Shown: in pieces, positions 18,149 through 27,770 of the stretch
How positions within the stretch are numbered: position 1 is the stretch's first letter
How the letters are laid out: the number at the start of each line of letters is the position of its first letter
Assembly (NCBI GenBank): GCA_965263485.1
Contig: CBDHHO010000004.1
Coordinates: forward strand, 744,001-808,000
From: Haliotispira sp965263485
Lineage (GTDB): Bacteria > Spirochaetota > Spirochaetia > SP-2023
Direction: 5' to 3'
DNA: 64,000 nucleotides
Position numbers and translations under genes: made by a program
Notes under the pieces: generated by a model
Databases searched by the model: none
Told to the model about the DNA's origin: nothing
What the model saw: only the letters and a program-made list of their open reading frames with translations

Positions 18149-18652
18149 ATGAAAAATACCTCTGCTCACAGATTTTTTTTGTGCACATTGTTTAGTTTAT
18201 TTAGCTCTGGAATATGGTTCTCTTGCAGCAGTCTCGTCAAGGAGACCTTGGATCAGGAATCGCCCAGTATCTACTTCAAAGAGGCGGAAAACACCCGCTT
18301 CCGGCGCAAGCGAGCCCAGGCAATTGAGCTGTATAAGCTCATTCAGTTGCGATTTGCCGACAATTTCCCCATTATGCTGGAAGCCGAGTTCAGTATCGCC
18401 CAGATTTATTTTTCTTGGAATGGTCACGATGGTGAGGCCAAGCAGCATTACCAGAACGTGATCGCATTCTATCGCCGCCCCGAAATTGGCTCGGATGTTT
18501 TCCCTTTGAGCTACCTGAACCTGGCGCAGAAAAACCTGGAGACCCTCTCTCGGCGCCGCAAGTTTCGTTTTTTGCCTCCCAAAACAGAAGGGGTTCGCAC
18601 CGTTTATGACCCCCCAAAGCAAAACAACTCCCCCGAAAAATCAGCCGATTGA
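18149..18652 (+). CDS. Small lipoprotein with TPR-like repeats
   Basis: 167 residues. The signal peptide ends SSGIWFSC (Cys26), a relaxed spirochaete lipobox. The rest is helical with repeat-like spacing (AIELYKLIQLRFADNFP, AEFSIAQIYF, AKQHYQNVIAFY), resembling the tetratricopeptide repeats of YfgL/BamD-type outer-membrane lipoproteins. The specific function is unknown. It is 56 bases from motB, so it may be the last gene of that operon. Confidence 0.6.
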   Translation: MKNTSAHRFFLCTLFSLFSSGIWFSCSSLVKETLDQESPSIYFKEAENTRFRRKRAQAIELYKLIQLRFADNFPIMLEAEFSIAQIYFSWNGHDGEAKQHYQNVIAFYRRPEIGSDVFPLSYLNLAQKNLETLSRRRKFRFLPPKTEGVRTVYDPPKQNNSPEKSAD

Positions 18653-18809
18653 AACATGGCAGATACCTGATGCGCGGGCATACTGGTTGCTGAGCCGGGA
18701 TTGCCTGTGCCACTCCACACCCTTCAACTGCCGTTTTCGATGTCCCTAGATTCTGGATTGAAGACTCCGGCTCAAAGCATTACTACTGGTAGCCCTCTGA
18801 GTACTTTAA

Positions 18810-18974
18810 GGGCACCTCTAAAAATTCGCTTTCGATGTGGGTTGCAGAAGATTTCCCGTGCTGGCGAGGCGGCAGCTCTTTTAAATACTTTGTTGTATTG
18901 AAATGAGATGCCAACGAAGTCCAGCGGGGAAAAGATCGCAAGTCCGCTCGGAATTGGAATTTTTAGAGGTGCCC
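18810..18974. repeat. Dispersed TIR element, copy 6, with TTAA duplication
   Basis: 165 bp. Left end GGGCACCTCTAAAAATTCG, right end GAATTTTTAGAGGTGCCC, flanked on both sides by TTAA (18806-18809 and 18975-18978). Hairpin B is AATAC (18884-18888)/GTATT (18895-18899). The nadE stop codon lies in the right duplication. The 150 bases before it hold nothing I recognise. Confidence 0.92.
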
Positions 18975-19748
18975 TTAATTATGCTCCAGACGGAACACCG
19001 GAATTTCGCGCATCTTGTGCAGATTCCTGCTGTGGAACTCGCGATAGATCGCCAAAATCTCCTCCTCCCGCGCAGTCTTCGGGCTCAAACCCCGTTCTTC
19101 TGCCTGCATGGCCCACTCTAATTCCTCATAGCTGGCCCCGATCTGCTGCTCGTCGTTGCGCGCATCCTCCCACAGGCCGTCTGTTGGCGGAGCGGCGATG
19201 ATTTCCGGCGCGACTTGCAGGGTTTGACCCAGCTTACGCACCTGGGTCTTGCTCAAATCGGCAATCGGGCTGATGTCCACTCCTCCATCACCGTATTTGG
19301 TAAAGAAGCCCACGCCAAAATCTTCTACTTTGTTTCCTGTCCCCACCACCAGCCCGCCTTGTTTGCCTGCCAGGTAGTACAGCGCCATCATGCGCAGACG
19401 GGACTTACTGTTGGCAGCAGAAAGACCGTGTGGCGGCTCGCCCTTCGGTTCGGCAACCCGCATAAAAGCCTCATAAGCAGCCGTAAAGTCCTGTTCCAAA
19501 TATTCCACATTGGCAAAGTGCTGCGCCAGAGCGCGGCAGTGCAGATCGGCAAGCCGGGTATGCTGCGACTGAGAACGAATCGGCAGATTCAGTACAAAGG
19601 TTTTGCTGCCCGTGCGAGCCGCCAGAGTGGAAGAGACGGCCGAATCAATGCCTCCCGAAACGCCCACGACAAAGCACTGCAAACTGCTCTTTTGCAGGTA
19701 GCTCTGCAACCATGCTGAAATTCCCTGCCCTAAGACGATATAGTCCAT
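18975..19748 (-). CDS. nadE: NAD+ synthase, ammonia-type
   Basis: 257 residues, a stand-alone synthetase without an amidase domain. The ATP-pyrophosphatase loop VSGGIDSA (30-37) and the TKYGDGGVDISPIADL block are conserved. It amidates nicotinic acid adenine dinucleotide in the last step of NAD synthesis and would use free ammonia. The stop TAA falls inside the 4-bp flank of repeat copy 6. It points the same way as the ABC exporter gene, with repeat copy 7 between. Confidence 0.93.
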   Translation of the reverse strand: MDYIVLGQGISAWLQSYLQKSSLQCFVVGVSGGIDSAVSSTLAARTGSKTFVLNLPIRSQSQHTRLADLHCRALAQHFANVEYLEQDFTAAYEAFMRVAEPKGEPPHGLSAANSKSRLRMMALYYLAGKQGGLVVGTGNKVEDFGVGFFTKYGDGGVDISPIADLSKTQVRKLGQTLQVAPEIIAAPPTDGLWEDARNDEQQIGASYEELEWAMQAEERGLSPKTAREEEILAIYREFHSRNLHKMREIPVFRLEHN

Positions 19749-19762
19749 GATGTTTCCTTTAA

Positions 19763-19831
19763 GGTCGTTCTAAAAATCCCCCCCCCTCCAGCGAAAACAG
19801 GAATCGTTTTCAGAATGATTTAGAGCCTCTT
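19763..19831. repeat. Short degraded dispersed TIR element, copy 7
   Basis: GGTCGTTCTAAAAATCCCC at the left and GAATGATTTAGAGCCTC at the right: both ends are mutated and the body is almost absent (about 70 bp). Confidence 0.5.
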
Positions 19832-21638
19832 ATATTTCTATTTTCGAGGCGTTGAGCATATCCTCAAAGTCCTTGTGTCGGGACAGTTCGGCGAAGCTGC
19901 CACTGTCCACCAGTTCCCCTTTGCGGAAAAACAGGACCCGGTCGCAGCGCTTTAAGGTCGAAAGGCGATGGGCTATCACCAGAGCCGTGCATTCGCCTTG
20001 CAGAGCCTCAATAGCGCTGGCCACCTCAAATTCGGTAGTGTTGTCCAGCGCCGATGTCGCCTCATCGAGGATCAGCACTTGAGCATTGCGGTACAAAGCC
20101 CGGGCAAGGGCAATGCGCTGGCGTTGACCACCAGAAAAATTGCGCCCGCCTTGGCCCACCATCGCATGAATTCCGCCCGGCAAGGCTGCCACAAAGCCCC
20201 ACAGGCTGGCCTTGCGCAGAGCCTGCTCCACCCGCGCATCATCAATTTCTTCAGCCGGGATACCGAAGCCCACACTCTCGCGCACCGTGACATCAGTCAG
20301 CACAATCTCTTGAGGCACATAGCCGATATTGGCACGCCAGCTGCGCACATTCTCAAGGCTCAACGGCGTATCATCGACCAAAATCCGCCCCTGTTGTGGC
20401 TCCAGCAGCCCCAGCATCAGGTCGGCAAAGGTGCTCTTGCCCGCACCGGATGCCCCGACAATGCCAATAAACTCGCCGGGATGAATGCAAAAATCAAGCC
20501 CTTTCAGGGTATGCTCTTTGCTGTTCGGATACGAAAAGCTAACCCGCTCCAGCCGCAGTTCACGCCGTAAAAGCAACTTTTCCTCCGGGGGCAAGACGAC
20601 CTGCTGCAAGGCAAAAAAATCAGGATGCTCGGCCTCTTTGACAACTCTCTCCAGAAAGGACTTTCCTGCGGTCATGCCATTGAGCGCGGCCACAATGCGA
20701 CCGGCAAGAGGCGCCAGACGAAACGAAGCCGCTGCCAGCACTCCCAGCGAAGATACAATATCAATTCCTGAGCCTGCATTGTTGAATACCACTCCGGCCC
20801 CCATAATCATGATGGAAAAAATTACTACTACTTCCAAGATATAGGGAGGAAGACCCTGATAGAACAATATCGCATTGTTGATATCTATGCTCTTGTAGTT
20901 TACCTCGGCAAAGTATCGGAGAAAAAAGGCTTCGGCATTGCTGACCTTGGTCTCTTTTATCGAAGCAAAGCTCTGCTGTAGCGTTTTGCGCTCTTCAATC
21001 GCAATTGTGGTCGCACGCTGGCTCAACAGATAGAGCTTGTGCCGCAGCATCTTGTGCAGGAGAAATACCGTAAGCCCTGTGAATACCAGCAAGAAGAACA
21101 AATACAAAAGGTATCCGGCTCCGAGCATCACAATAATGATTGTCGCGATTACCAGATTGACGATCAGGTTCATCAATGGCTTTATCCCTTCATCGATGGC
21201 CCGGATCGCAAACTGGTCAATATTGCTCACCAGTGCCGAAGAATTGCGCAGCAGGTACAAAGCATAAGAACTCTGCAGGTAATAGCGCATCAGCTGGTTG
21301 CGCAGTTGCACCTTCCAATCGCGCAATAAATGAAACTGCAAGCGGAGAAACAGAACCATATACAGGTTCTTGGCTATAAAAATGCCCACCACGGCCACCG
21401 CCAGCAGTGCTGCCAGATGGTGCGGCTCAGACAGACCCAGAAAGCCGTAGATTGCGTTCAGGTAGCTATTGGTCTCAACGATTTCGGGTTCCAGCAAAAT
21501 GCCCAGCACAGGATAGATCAGAAACAGGCCGAGCATTTCCAGAACGCCGGCCACAATCGCCATCGCCGTGACCCACACAAAACGCCTGCGAAAACCTTGT
21601 CCATAGAGCAGGAAGAAGCGTTTCAGCAACATCGACAA
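19830..21638 (-). CDS. ABC exporter, fused membrane and ATPase domains
   Basis: 602 residues: six membrane spans over the first 330 residues, then an ATPase domain with Walker A GASGAGKST, signature FSGGQRQRIALARAL, Walker B VLILDEATSALD and switch His (AHRLST). The overall form recalls MsbA/PglK-like half transporters for lipids, lipid-linked sugars or peptides; the substrate is not readable. The start is TTG 21638 or ATG 21632; GGAG is 5 or 11 bases upstream respectively. It is probably co-transcribed after gyrA, with a gap of about 55 bases. Confidence 0.88.
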   Translation of the reverse strand: MSMLLKRFFLLYGQGFRRRFVWVTAMAIVAGVLEMLGLFLIYPVLGILLEPEIVETNSYLNAIYGFLGLSEPHHLAALLAVAVVGIFIAKNLYMVLFLRLQFHLLRDWKVQLRNQLMRYYLQSSYALYLLRNSSALVSNIDQFAIRAIDEGIKPLMNLIVNLVIATIIIVMLGAGYLLYLFFLLVFTGLTVFLLHKMLRHKLYLLSQRATTIAIEERKTLQQSFASIKETKVSNAEAFFLRYFAEVNYKSIDINNAILFYQGLPPYILEVVVIFSIMIMGAGVVFNNAGSGIDIVSSLGVLAAASFRLAPLAGRIVAALNGMTAGKSFLERVVKEAEHPDFFALQQVVLPPEEKLLLRRELRLERVSFSYPNSKEHTLKGLDFCIHPGEFIGIVGASGAGKSTFADLMLGLLEPQQGRILVDDTPLSLENVRSWRANIGYVPQEIVLTDVTVRESVGFGIPAEEIDDARVEQALRKASLWGFVAALPGGIHAMVGQGGRNFSGGQRQRIALARALYRNAQVLILDEATSALDNTTEFEVASAIEALQGECTALVIAHRLSTLKRCDRVLFFRKGELVDSGSFAELSRHKDFEDMLNASKIEI

Positions 21639-21692
21639 GGGCTCTCCATACTCATGTTCCCGTAAGGCTGTGGTCTGGCTGCCAGTCTGTTC

Positions 21693-24194
21693 TCAATCTT
21701 CATCGGAAATCGGGTCGACTGCCGGGGGCAGCTCATCATCTTCGGCGGCTTCCTGCCGGGCGATCGCGAGGCCGGCGACTTTATCGCCTTCTCCGGCGCG
21801 CAGCAGCCGCACTCCCGAGGCCGTACGGCCCAGGCTGGGGACCTTGCCCACTGCAATGCGAATGGCCTTGCCCTGTTCGGTGGTGACAATTGCCGCATCA
21901 TCCTCGCGCACGGTTTTGACATCGACCAGCCTGCCGGTTTTCTCGTTGATGGTATAGCTGCGCTGGCCCTGGGTTCCGCGCGCGTGCGGGGTAAACAGAT
22001 CAAAAGCCATGCGCTTTCCGATCCCATTTTCGCTGATGAGCAAGAGCTGGGCCTGCTCTTCGTGCTGGCAGCAGACGCTGATCAGGCAGTCGCCTTGCTT
22101 CAGCCGGATCCCCCGCACTCCCCGGGCGCTGCGCCCGGTAACCCGGATATCGCTCTCATTAAAACGCAGGCCCTTACCCTCCCGGGTCAACACCAGCAGA
22201 TCGAAGCCGCCATCGGTCAGTTCGGCACCCACCAAGTGGTCCCCTTCGTCCAGTTCAATGGCACGGATGCCGCGCACCCGCGCGTTGCGAAACTCATGGG
22301 TGCTGACCCGCTTAACCACGCCGCACCGGGTGGCCATGAACAGATAGCTGTCCTGGCGGAACTCCGGCAGCACGACATAGGCACTGATATCCTCATTCTC
22401 TTCAAAGGGGAACAGGTTGCGCACGTGCTTGCCCTTGGATGTCTTGGAGCCTTCGGGCAGCTCGTAGACTTTCAGGTAGTAGGCCTTGCCCTCGGTGCTG
22501 ACGAACAGAATGTAATGGTGGGTGTTCGCGGTAAAGATATGTTCGACAAAGTCGTCGTCGCGCAGCTGCGAGACCCGCACCCCTTTGCCCCCTCGGCTCT
22601 GCTCTTTGTATTCGCTGACCGGAATGCGCTTGATAAAGCCCTGCTGGGAAATCAGCACCACCATTTCTTCTTCCTGAATCAAGTCCTCAAGCGAAATGGA
22701 ACCGTCCACTTCCACCGGCGAAATCTCGGTGCGGCGCGGAGTGCCATACTTGTTGCCCAGCTCGTGGGTCTCTTCAGCGATCAGGGTGTAGATCTTGCGC
22801 GGATGGGCCAGCAGGTCTTCCAGTTCGGCGATCAGGCGCCGGAGTTCTTCCAACTCGTCGATGATTTTCTGCACTTCCATGCTGGTCAAGCGCTGCAAAC
22901 GCATTTCCAGGATGGCCAGTGCCTGTTTTTCCGAGAGCCCGAAACGCCGCATCAGGCCCTCCCGGGCCACATCTACCGTGGCCGAGGCGCGGATCAACCC
23001 GATCACCGCATCGATGTTGTCTTGGGCGATCTTCAGGCCCTCCAGGATGTGGGCCCGGTCCCGCGCCTTCCCCAGATCAAAGCGGATGCGACGCTTCTGC
23101 ACTTCAAAGCGGTGGGCAATAAAGGCCTGTATCATCTCTCGTAGCGTGAACAGCTTGGGTTTGCCGTGATCGAGAGCTAGGTTGTTGATGTGGAATGAAC
23201 TTTGCAGCGGGCTCAGGGTGTAGAGTTGGTTGAGCAGAACTTCGGGCGGAAAGCCTTTTTTAAGCTCGATTACAATGCGGATGCCATTGCGATCTGACTC
23301 GTCACGCAGGTCGGCGATGCCGTCCACGCGCTTGTCACGCACCAGCTCGGCGATTTTCATCACCATATTGGCTTTGTTGACCATGTACGGGATTTCGCTG
23401 ATGACAATAGCTTCGCGATCACCGTGCAGGGTTTCCAGCCGGTGGCGCGATCTCATGATGATCTGGCCTTTGCCCCCAAAATAAGCTTGGCGTGCGCCTC
23501 GCAAGCCGCAGATCAACCCCCCTGTCGGAAAATCCGGGCCCTGAATGAACGAAAGCAGCTTTTCATCTTCCAGCTCGGGCTGCTCGATCAGGGCACAGAT
23601 GGCGTTGCAGACTTCTCGCAGGTTGTGTGGTGCCATGTTGGTCGCCATGCCCACGGCAATGCCACTGGCACCGTTGACCAGCAGGAACGGCATGGCTGCG
23701 GGCAGCACCACCGGCTCACTGTCGCTGTCGTCAAAGTTGGGCTGAAAATCGACCGTGTCTTTCTTCAGGTCGCGCAGCATGGCCTCGGAGATGGCCGAGA
23801 GCTTCGCCTCGGTATAGCGCATCGCAGCAGGCGGGTCACCGTCGATGGAGCCGAAGTTTCCTTGCCCTTCGATCATCCTCTCGCGCAGCGAAAAGTCCTG
23901 AGCCATACGCACCAAGGCATCGTAGACCGACTGGTCACCGTGGGGGTGGTACTTGGCCAGCACGTCACCGACTACGCGCACCGCCTTGCGCGGTGGACGG
24001 TTGTAGTGCAGCCCCATGTCATTCATCGAGTACAGGATGCGGCGATGTACCGGCTTCAGACCGTCTCGCACATCGGGCAGGGCCCGCGACACAATCACCG
24101 ACATGGCGTAGGTCAGGTAGGATTTCTGTACTTCTTCTTCAATAGTGATTGGGTAGACCGAACCGGGATCCGGACTCAGAATATCATCTGACAT
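21693..24194 (-). CDS. gyrA: DNA gyrase subunit A
   Basis: 833 residues. The active-site Tyr127 lies in AAMRYTEAKLS, and the GyrA box is QSRGGKG, which favours gyrase over topoisomerase IV. The quinolone region reads HPHGDQSVYD: Gln88 stands where E. coli has Ser83, while Asp92 (E. coli Asp87) is kept. The ATG at 24194 is chosen because upstream open frame shows no GyrA similarity and holds the promoter. The acidic C-terminal tail is EDDELPPAVDPISDED. gyrB is not in the window. Confidence 0.95.
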   Translation of the reverse strand: MSDDILSPDPGSVYPITIEEEVQKSYLTYAMSVIVSRALPDVRDGLKPVHRRILYSMNDMGLHYNRPPRKAVRVVGDVLAKYHPHGDQSVYDALVRMAQDFSLRERMIEGQGNFGSIDGDPPAAMRYTEAKLSAISEAMLRDLKKDTVDFQPNFDDSDSEPVVLPAAMPFLLVNGASGIAVGMATNMAPHNLREVCNAICALIEQPELEDEKLLSFIQGPDFPTGGLICGLRGARQAYFGGKGQIIMRSRHRLETLHGDREAIVISEIPYMVNKANMVMKIAELVRDKRVDGIADLRDESDRNGIRIVIELKKGFPPEVLLNQLYTLSPLQSSFHINNLALDHGKPKLFTLREMIQAFIAHRFEVQKRRIRFDLGKARDRAHILEGLKIAQDNIDAVIGLIRASATVDVAREGLMRRFGLSEKQALAILEMRLQRLTSMEVQKIIDELEELRRLIAELEDLLAHPRKIYTLIAEETHELGNKYGTPRRTEISPVEVDGSISLEDLIQEEEMVVLISQQGFIKRIPVSEYKEQSRGGKGVRVSQLRDDDFVEHIFTANTHHYILFVSTEGKAYYLKVYELPEGSKTSKGKHVRNLFPFEENEDISAYVVLPEFRQDSYLFMATRCGVVKRVSTHEFRNARVRGIRAIELDEGDHLVGAELTDGGFDLLVLTREGKGLRFNESDIRVTGRSARGVRGIRLKQGDCLISVCCQHEEQAQLLLISENGIGKRMAFDLFTPHARGTQGQRSYTINEKTGRLVDVKTVREDDAAIVTTEQGKAIRIAVGKVPSLGRTASGVRLLRAGEGDKVAGLAIARQEAAEDDELPPAVDPISDED

Positions 24195-24277
24195 GAAGTG
24201 GAGGTCCTTTACACAACACTGGTAGACAAAAAAATGCGTACAAAAGCCACAAGGCTGCGCATTTCGCAAGGCGCTGC

Positions 24278-24306
24278 ATTCTACCGGGAACCGGACCTGC
24301 TGTCAA
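24278..24306 (-). promoter_or_regulatory. Sigma-70 promoter of gyrA
   Basis: On the minus strand, TTGACA (24306-24301), a 17-base spacer and TAGAAT (24283-24278): a near-perfect housekeeping promoter about 85 bases before the gyrA start. Confidence 0.75.
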
Positions 24307-24377
24307 AAAAGAAACTGCTCTCTCTGCTATTTATTTATAATATTACAGGGAATGTATCCAAGTGGTATCATCCTTCT

Positions 24378-24686
24378 GGGGACCTCTAAAAATTCCCTAT
24401 TACAGAAAGATGCTGCGCCGGACAAAGGGATTTTTCGCGGAGCAGTTTTGTCACGAAAGCCTTACCATACAACAAAGTATGCCTCGGCTCCCGTTCCTAG
24501 CTGCCGCAAAAAAGGAAGGTCGGCCCTGGCTGCGCACGCCCCTCCCCTGTTTCTCCGATGCTGCGCCAGCTCGCATCGGAGCCTTTGTCCGGCATCAAAA
24601 CGCGGTACAATCGCTGCGGCGAAGAAAAAACAGAAGCAGAGCGATTGTACAATTCTCGCGAAGCGATACCATTTTTACAGGTCCCC
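24378..24686. repeat. Longest dispersed TIR element, copy 8, with TTCT duplication
   Basis: 309 bp, flanked by TTCT at 24374-24377 and 24687-24690. Ends are GGGGACCTCTAAAAATTCC and ATTTTTACAGGTCCCC. It holds hairpin E (CTCCGATGC 24555-24563 with GCATCGGAG 24575-24583) and hairpin A (GTACAATCGCT 24605-24615 with AGCGATTGTAC 24640-24650), both perfect. The remaining 120 bases to the ferritin gene show nothing I recognise. Confidence 0.93.
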
Positions 24687-24808
24687 TTCTGGAAAGATTC
24701 AAAAACAGCTGGCAGGCCGCAGCAAAAGTTGCCTGTATAACAGGCCGTCTGTGTCACCACTCGCAGAAAATGTCGCTCGCCACGGCCTCCCAGATGCGGA
24801 GGAATCTC

Positions 24809-25336
24809 TCAGATCTGTTTCGGTTCCGCCGTTTGGGCTCGTTCAAGCAGCCGTTCGTCAATGGCCAGCAGAGCCGCCACGTTGTCTCCGGCCTTTTCCA
24901 GGCGATCGACAATGTCGTCCACCGAAGACTCTTCTTTGCGCTGCTCGGCCAGGAACCACTGCATGAATTCAAAGGTACCGAAATCCTTTTCTTCAAAGGC
25001 CTGCCCCACAATGTTGTTGATGCGCCTGGTAATCAACTGCTCATGCTCAAAGGCCAGTTGAAAACATTCCAGCAGGCTCCCCGCTTTGACTTCCGGCTTT
25101 TTGACACCTTCTATTACCGCCGTACCATGCTTTTCCACAATATATTCAAAAACCCGCATGCCGTGTTCGTGCTCTTGGCGAAATTGCTGGTGGAACCAGT
25201 ACGCCGCACCGTGCCACTTCATTTCATAGCAGGAAGCCGACAGTGCCAAATAGGTGTAAGCCGAATGCATTTCAAAGTTAAAATGTTTGTTCAGAGTCGA
25301 AAACATTTGCTCGCTGACCAGGCTGTTGTGAGTCAT
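24809..25336 (-). CDS. ftnA: Non-haem ferritin
   Basis: 175 residues forming the four-helix ferritin fold. Ferroxidase residues are visible: Glu22 (NFEMHSAY), Glu55 and His58 (QEHEHG), Glu in AFEHEQL, and Gln in FLAEQRKEE. It stores iron as ferric mineral in the cytoplasm. The length is that of FtnA; no haem-ligating Met pattern is seen. An iron/peroxide-regulator-like palindrome lies just before its start. Confidence 0.93.
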   Translation of the reverse strand: MTHNSLVSEQMFSTLNKHFNFEMHSAYTYLALSASCYEMKWHGAAYWFHQQFRQEHEHGMRVFEYIVEKHGTAVIEGVKKPEVKAGSLLECFQLAFEHEQLITRRINNIVGQAFEEKDFGTFEFMQWFLAEQRKEESSVDDIVDRLEKAGDNVAALLAIDERLLERAQTAEPKQI

Positions 25337-25349
25337 GTGAAACCCCTTT

Positions 25350-25364
25350 TGATATTAAATATCA
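25350..25364. promoter_or_regulatory. Fur/PerR-like palindrome upstream of ferritin
   Basis: TGATATTAAATATCA matches the Fur core TGATAATNATTATCA at 12 of 14 fixed positions and begins 14 bases before the ferritin start. The rest of this 270-base AT-rich gap has no gene. Confidence 0.4.
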
Positions 25365-25610
25365 TAATTATTTCTAGCTATAACTTTTTTATTTAGCCAG
25401 ATTTTTATTTATTACCATATAATTTTAAAAAAGTACAGCCCTTGTCCGAGTTCTGTATACTGATTGATAACAGGTTTCATTTTTAAAAAAGGAGTCCTAA
25501 AAGAGATTTTATGTTTATAAAAGGGGCTTATATACAATAATTTTGCGAAACCCCAGACTTAGCGGGCTTATCATGCGTGCTGCCAAAATGACTGATTTTT
25601 GGGGGTTTTT

Positions 25611-27401
25611 CTACGTTCGGTATTCCACATCCCGCACCCCGGCCCGCAATTTTGCCTCCAAGCGGGCGATCTCATCCAGCACCCTCCGGGGAACTTCCCC
25701 CACCGGCCAAAAAATCCCGGAATCATCTTTAGGCTGCGCGCGCAGCTTAAACTCCAAGCCGCCGTTTTCCAGCGAGCGCTTGCCAATGGTAAGTCGAATA
25801 GGAATCCCCAGTAAATCGGCATCTTTAAACTTGAAGCCGGGCCGCTCTTTGCGCTCGTCAAACAACACTTCGACCCCGGCAGCGGTCAATTCCCGATAGA
25901 CCTGCTCCGCCAAGGCTTCCGAGGCTCCTCCGGCCAGCGACAGCAGGTGTACTTGATAGGGTGTCACACTGATCGGCCAGATCAAACCGTCCGCATCATT
26001 GTGCTGCTCGGCGATACAGGCTGCCAGACGCCCCACCCCGATACCGTAAGAGCCCATGATTACAGGCTGTTGCCTGCCACTCTCATCGGTGAACCAGCAG
26101 CCCATGGTCTCGCTGTAAAAGGTCCCCAATTGGAAGATGTTGCCAACTTCCACGGCCTTCGTGCTCTTTAGTGCCTCTCCGCAGCGCGGACACGGGTGCC
26201 CGGCAGTCGCCGCACAGAGGTTGCCCTGTCGCTGTGCCGTAAAATCCCGACCGTAATTCAGCCCTCGCAGGTGCCAGCCCTCCTTGTTGGCTCCTCCGAT
26301 CCAGTTGCGCCCTGAGACAATCAAGTCATCCGCCACCACCAGGCAATGTTTCAGGCCCAGCGGAGAAGCATAGCCCGGCACCGCAGCCGCGGCCCGGATT
26401 TCGGCCTCTTCGGCCGGACGCAGCTCTTTGGCTCCCAGCAGACCGGACAGCTTGCTTTCGTTCAGTTCCATGTCACCGGGCAGGACGGCCGCAACCAGCT
26501 GAACAGGGTCTGCTTCCTGTTCCTCCGCGGCGGCGTAGCTGGCTACCATAAACACCATTTTAGCGCAGCGGGAAGCGCTCACTTGCAGGAACTGCGAGAC
26601 TGCGGCGATGCTCTGGCAGTTCGGTGTGGCGACTTCTTCCAGAACCTGTTCAGCTTCAACCTGTTTTGCCTGAATCCCGCTTTTACGGAACTCTGCTACC
26701 TGGCGGTTGGCACTGTAGCCGCAGCCCGGACAAAACAAAATAGTATCTTCACCGGACTCACAGGCATACATAAACTCATGGGCAATGCGCCCGCCCATCA
26801 TGCCGGTGTCGGACAGCACCGCCATCACCGGCAGGCCGCAACGCTCAAAGATGCGGAAATAGGCTTTGTAATGGTTCCGATACTGCCGCTCCAAGCCCTC
26901 CCAGCTGTTGTCCAGCGAATAGCTGTCTTTCATCACAAACTCGCGCACCCGGATCAGCCCGGCGCGCGGACGCGGGTCATCACGCCACTTGGTTTGCAGG
27001 TGGTAGATCAGGCGCGGCAGGTCGCGGTAGCTGTGGACGAACTGCCGAACCAGGTCTCCGGTGGCTTCTTCATGGGTCATGGCCAGTACCATGTCGTGGC
27101 CCTTGCGGTCGATAAAGCGCCCCATTTCCGCGCCGATCTTGTGCCAACGTCCGCTCTGCTGCCACAGATCAGCGGGCTGGGCCACCGGCATGCAAAGCTC
27201 CTGCGCACCAATGGCTTCCATTTCTTGACGCAGTATTTGTGAGATTTTCTGCATTACCCGCAGCCCCAGCGGCAGATAGCTGAAAATACCAGCTGCCACC
27301 TGATGGATGCAGGCGGCGCGCAGCAGTAGTTCGTGACTGCGCACCGTCACTCCCGCGGGCACTTCCTTGCGGGTCTGCCCCAGCAACTGAGACATTTTCA
27401 T
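25611..27401 (-). CDS. proS: Prolyl-tRNA synthetase
   Basis: 596 residues, the long bacterial form. Class II motifs are present: motif 2 (TKWRDDPRPRAGLIRVREFVMKD, residues of the ATP site) and motif 3 (GSYGIGVGRLAACIAE). Between them lies the inserted editing domain (about 230-400), which clears mischarged alanine. AGGA sits 7 bases before the ATG. Confidence 0.96.
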   Translation of the reverse strand: MKMSQLLGQTRKEVPAGVTVRSHELLLRAACIHQVAAGIFSYLPLGLRVMQKISQILRQEMEAIGAQELCMPVAQPADLWQQSGRWHKIGAEMGRFIDRKGHDMVLAMTHEEATGDLVRQFVHSYRDLPRLIYHLQTKWRDDPRPRAGLIRVREFVMKDSYSLDNSWEGLERQYRNHYKAYFRIFERCGLPVMAVLSDTGMMGGRIAHEFMYACESGEDTILFCPGCGYSANRQVAEFRKSGIQAKQVEAEQVLEEVATPNCQSIAAVSQFLQVSASRCAKMVFMVASYAAAEEQEADPVQLVAAVLPGDMELNESKLSGLLGAKELRPAEEAEIRAAAAVPGYASPLGLKHCLVVADDLIVSGRNWIGGANKEGWHLRGLNYGRDFTAQRQGNLCAATAGHPCPRCGEALKSTKAVEVGNIFQLGTFYSETMGCWFTDESGRQQPVIMGSYGIGVGRLAACIAEQHNDADGLIWPISVTPYQVHLLSLAGGASEALAEQVYRELTAAGVEVLFDERKERPGFKFKDADLLGIPIRLTIGKRSLENGGLEFKLRAQPKDDSGIFWPVGEVPRRVLDEIARLEAKLRAGVRDVEYRT

Positions 27402-27656
27402 TGGTTATTCCTGTTATACCCATCCGTAAAAGTGGCATGCTTTCCGATCCAGCCCCTCATTCTTGCAAAATTGGAGTCTGAGAGCATTTGCCAGATAGAC
27501 TCCCGCGGGAGTGACAAACATTTATCATGCTCTACTCCTACGGATTGGTATTATATGCATATTTGCAGGTCGCATTATGCCGATTCCGCAAGCTTGGGAA
27601 AAGGAAGACTTCACTTGCTACTGGCCTTTTACCCAAGAGCGGCGTCCTTTACTAAA

Positions 27657-27672
27657 GGGGACCTCTAAAACA
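27657..27672. repeat. Isolated left end of dispersed TIR element, copy 9
   Basis: GGGGACCTCTAAAACAA only; no body or right end follows. It abuts the strong hairpin at 27676. The 240 bases on its left, up to proS, show no gene. Confidence 0.6.
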
Positions 27673-27675
27673 ATC

Positions 27676-27708
27676 AGCCGCAGTGCCGGGATTCCCGGCA
27701 CTGCGGCT
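27676..27708 (-). terminator. Strong hairpin, probable terminator of the ankyrin gene
   Basis: AGCCGCAGTGCCGGG, loop ATT, CCCGGCACTGCGGCT: a perfect 15-bp stem. Read on the minus strand it is followed by GATTGTTTT, 62 bases past the ankyrin gene's stop. Confidence 0.65.
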
Positions 27709-27770
27709 GTCTCATGCGCTTGTGTGTGTAACTTGCCGCGCACGTTTTACCGTGCTTTTACAATGGGGTA

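Noticed and set aside
24362..25396. Plus-strand open frame of 344 codons across copy 8 and ferritin
   Set aside because: It runs through a repeat element and antisense to ferritin, with no domain of its own.
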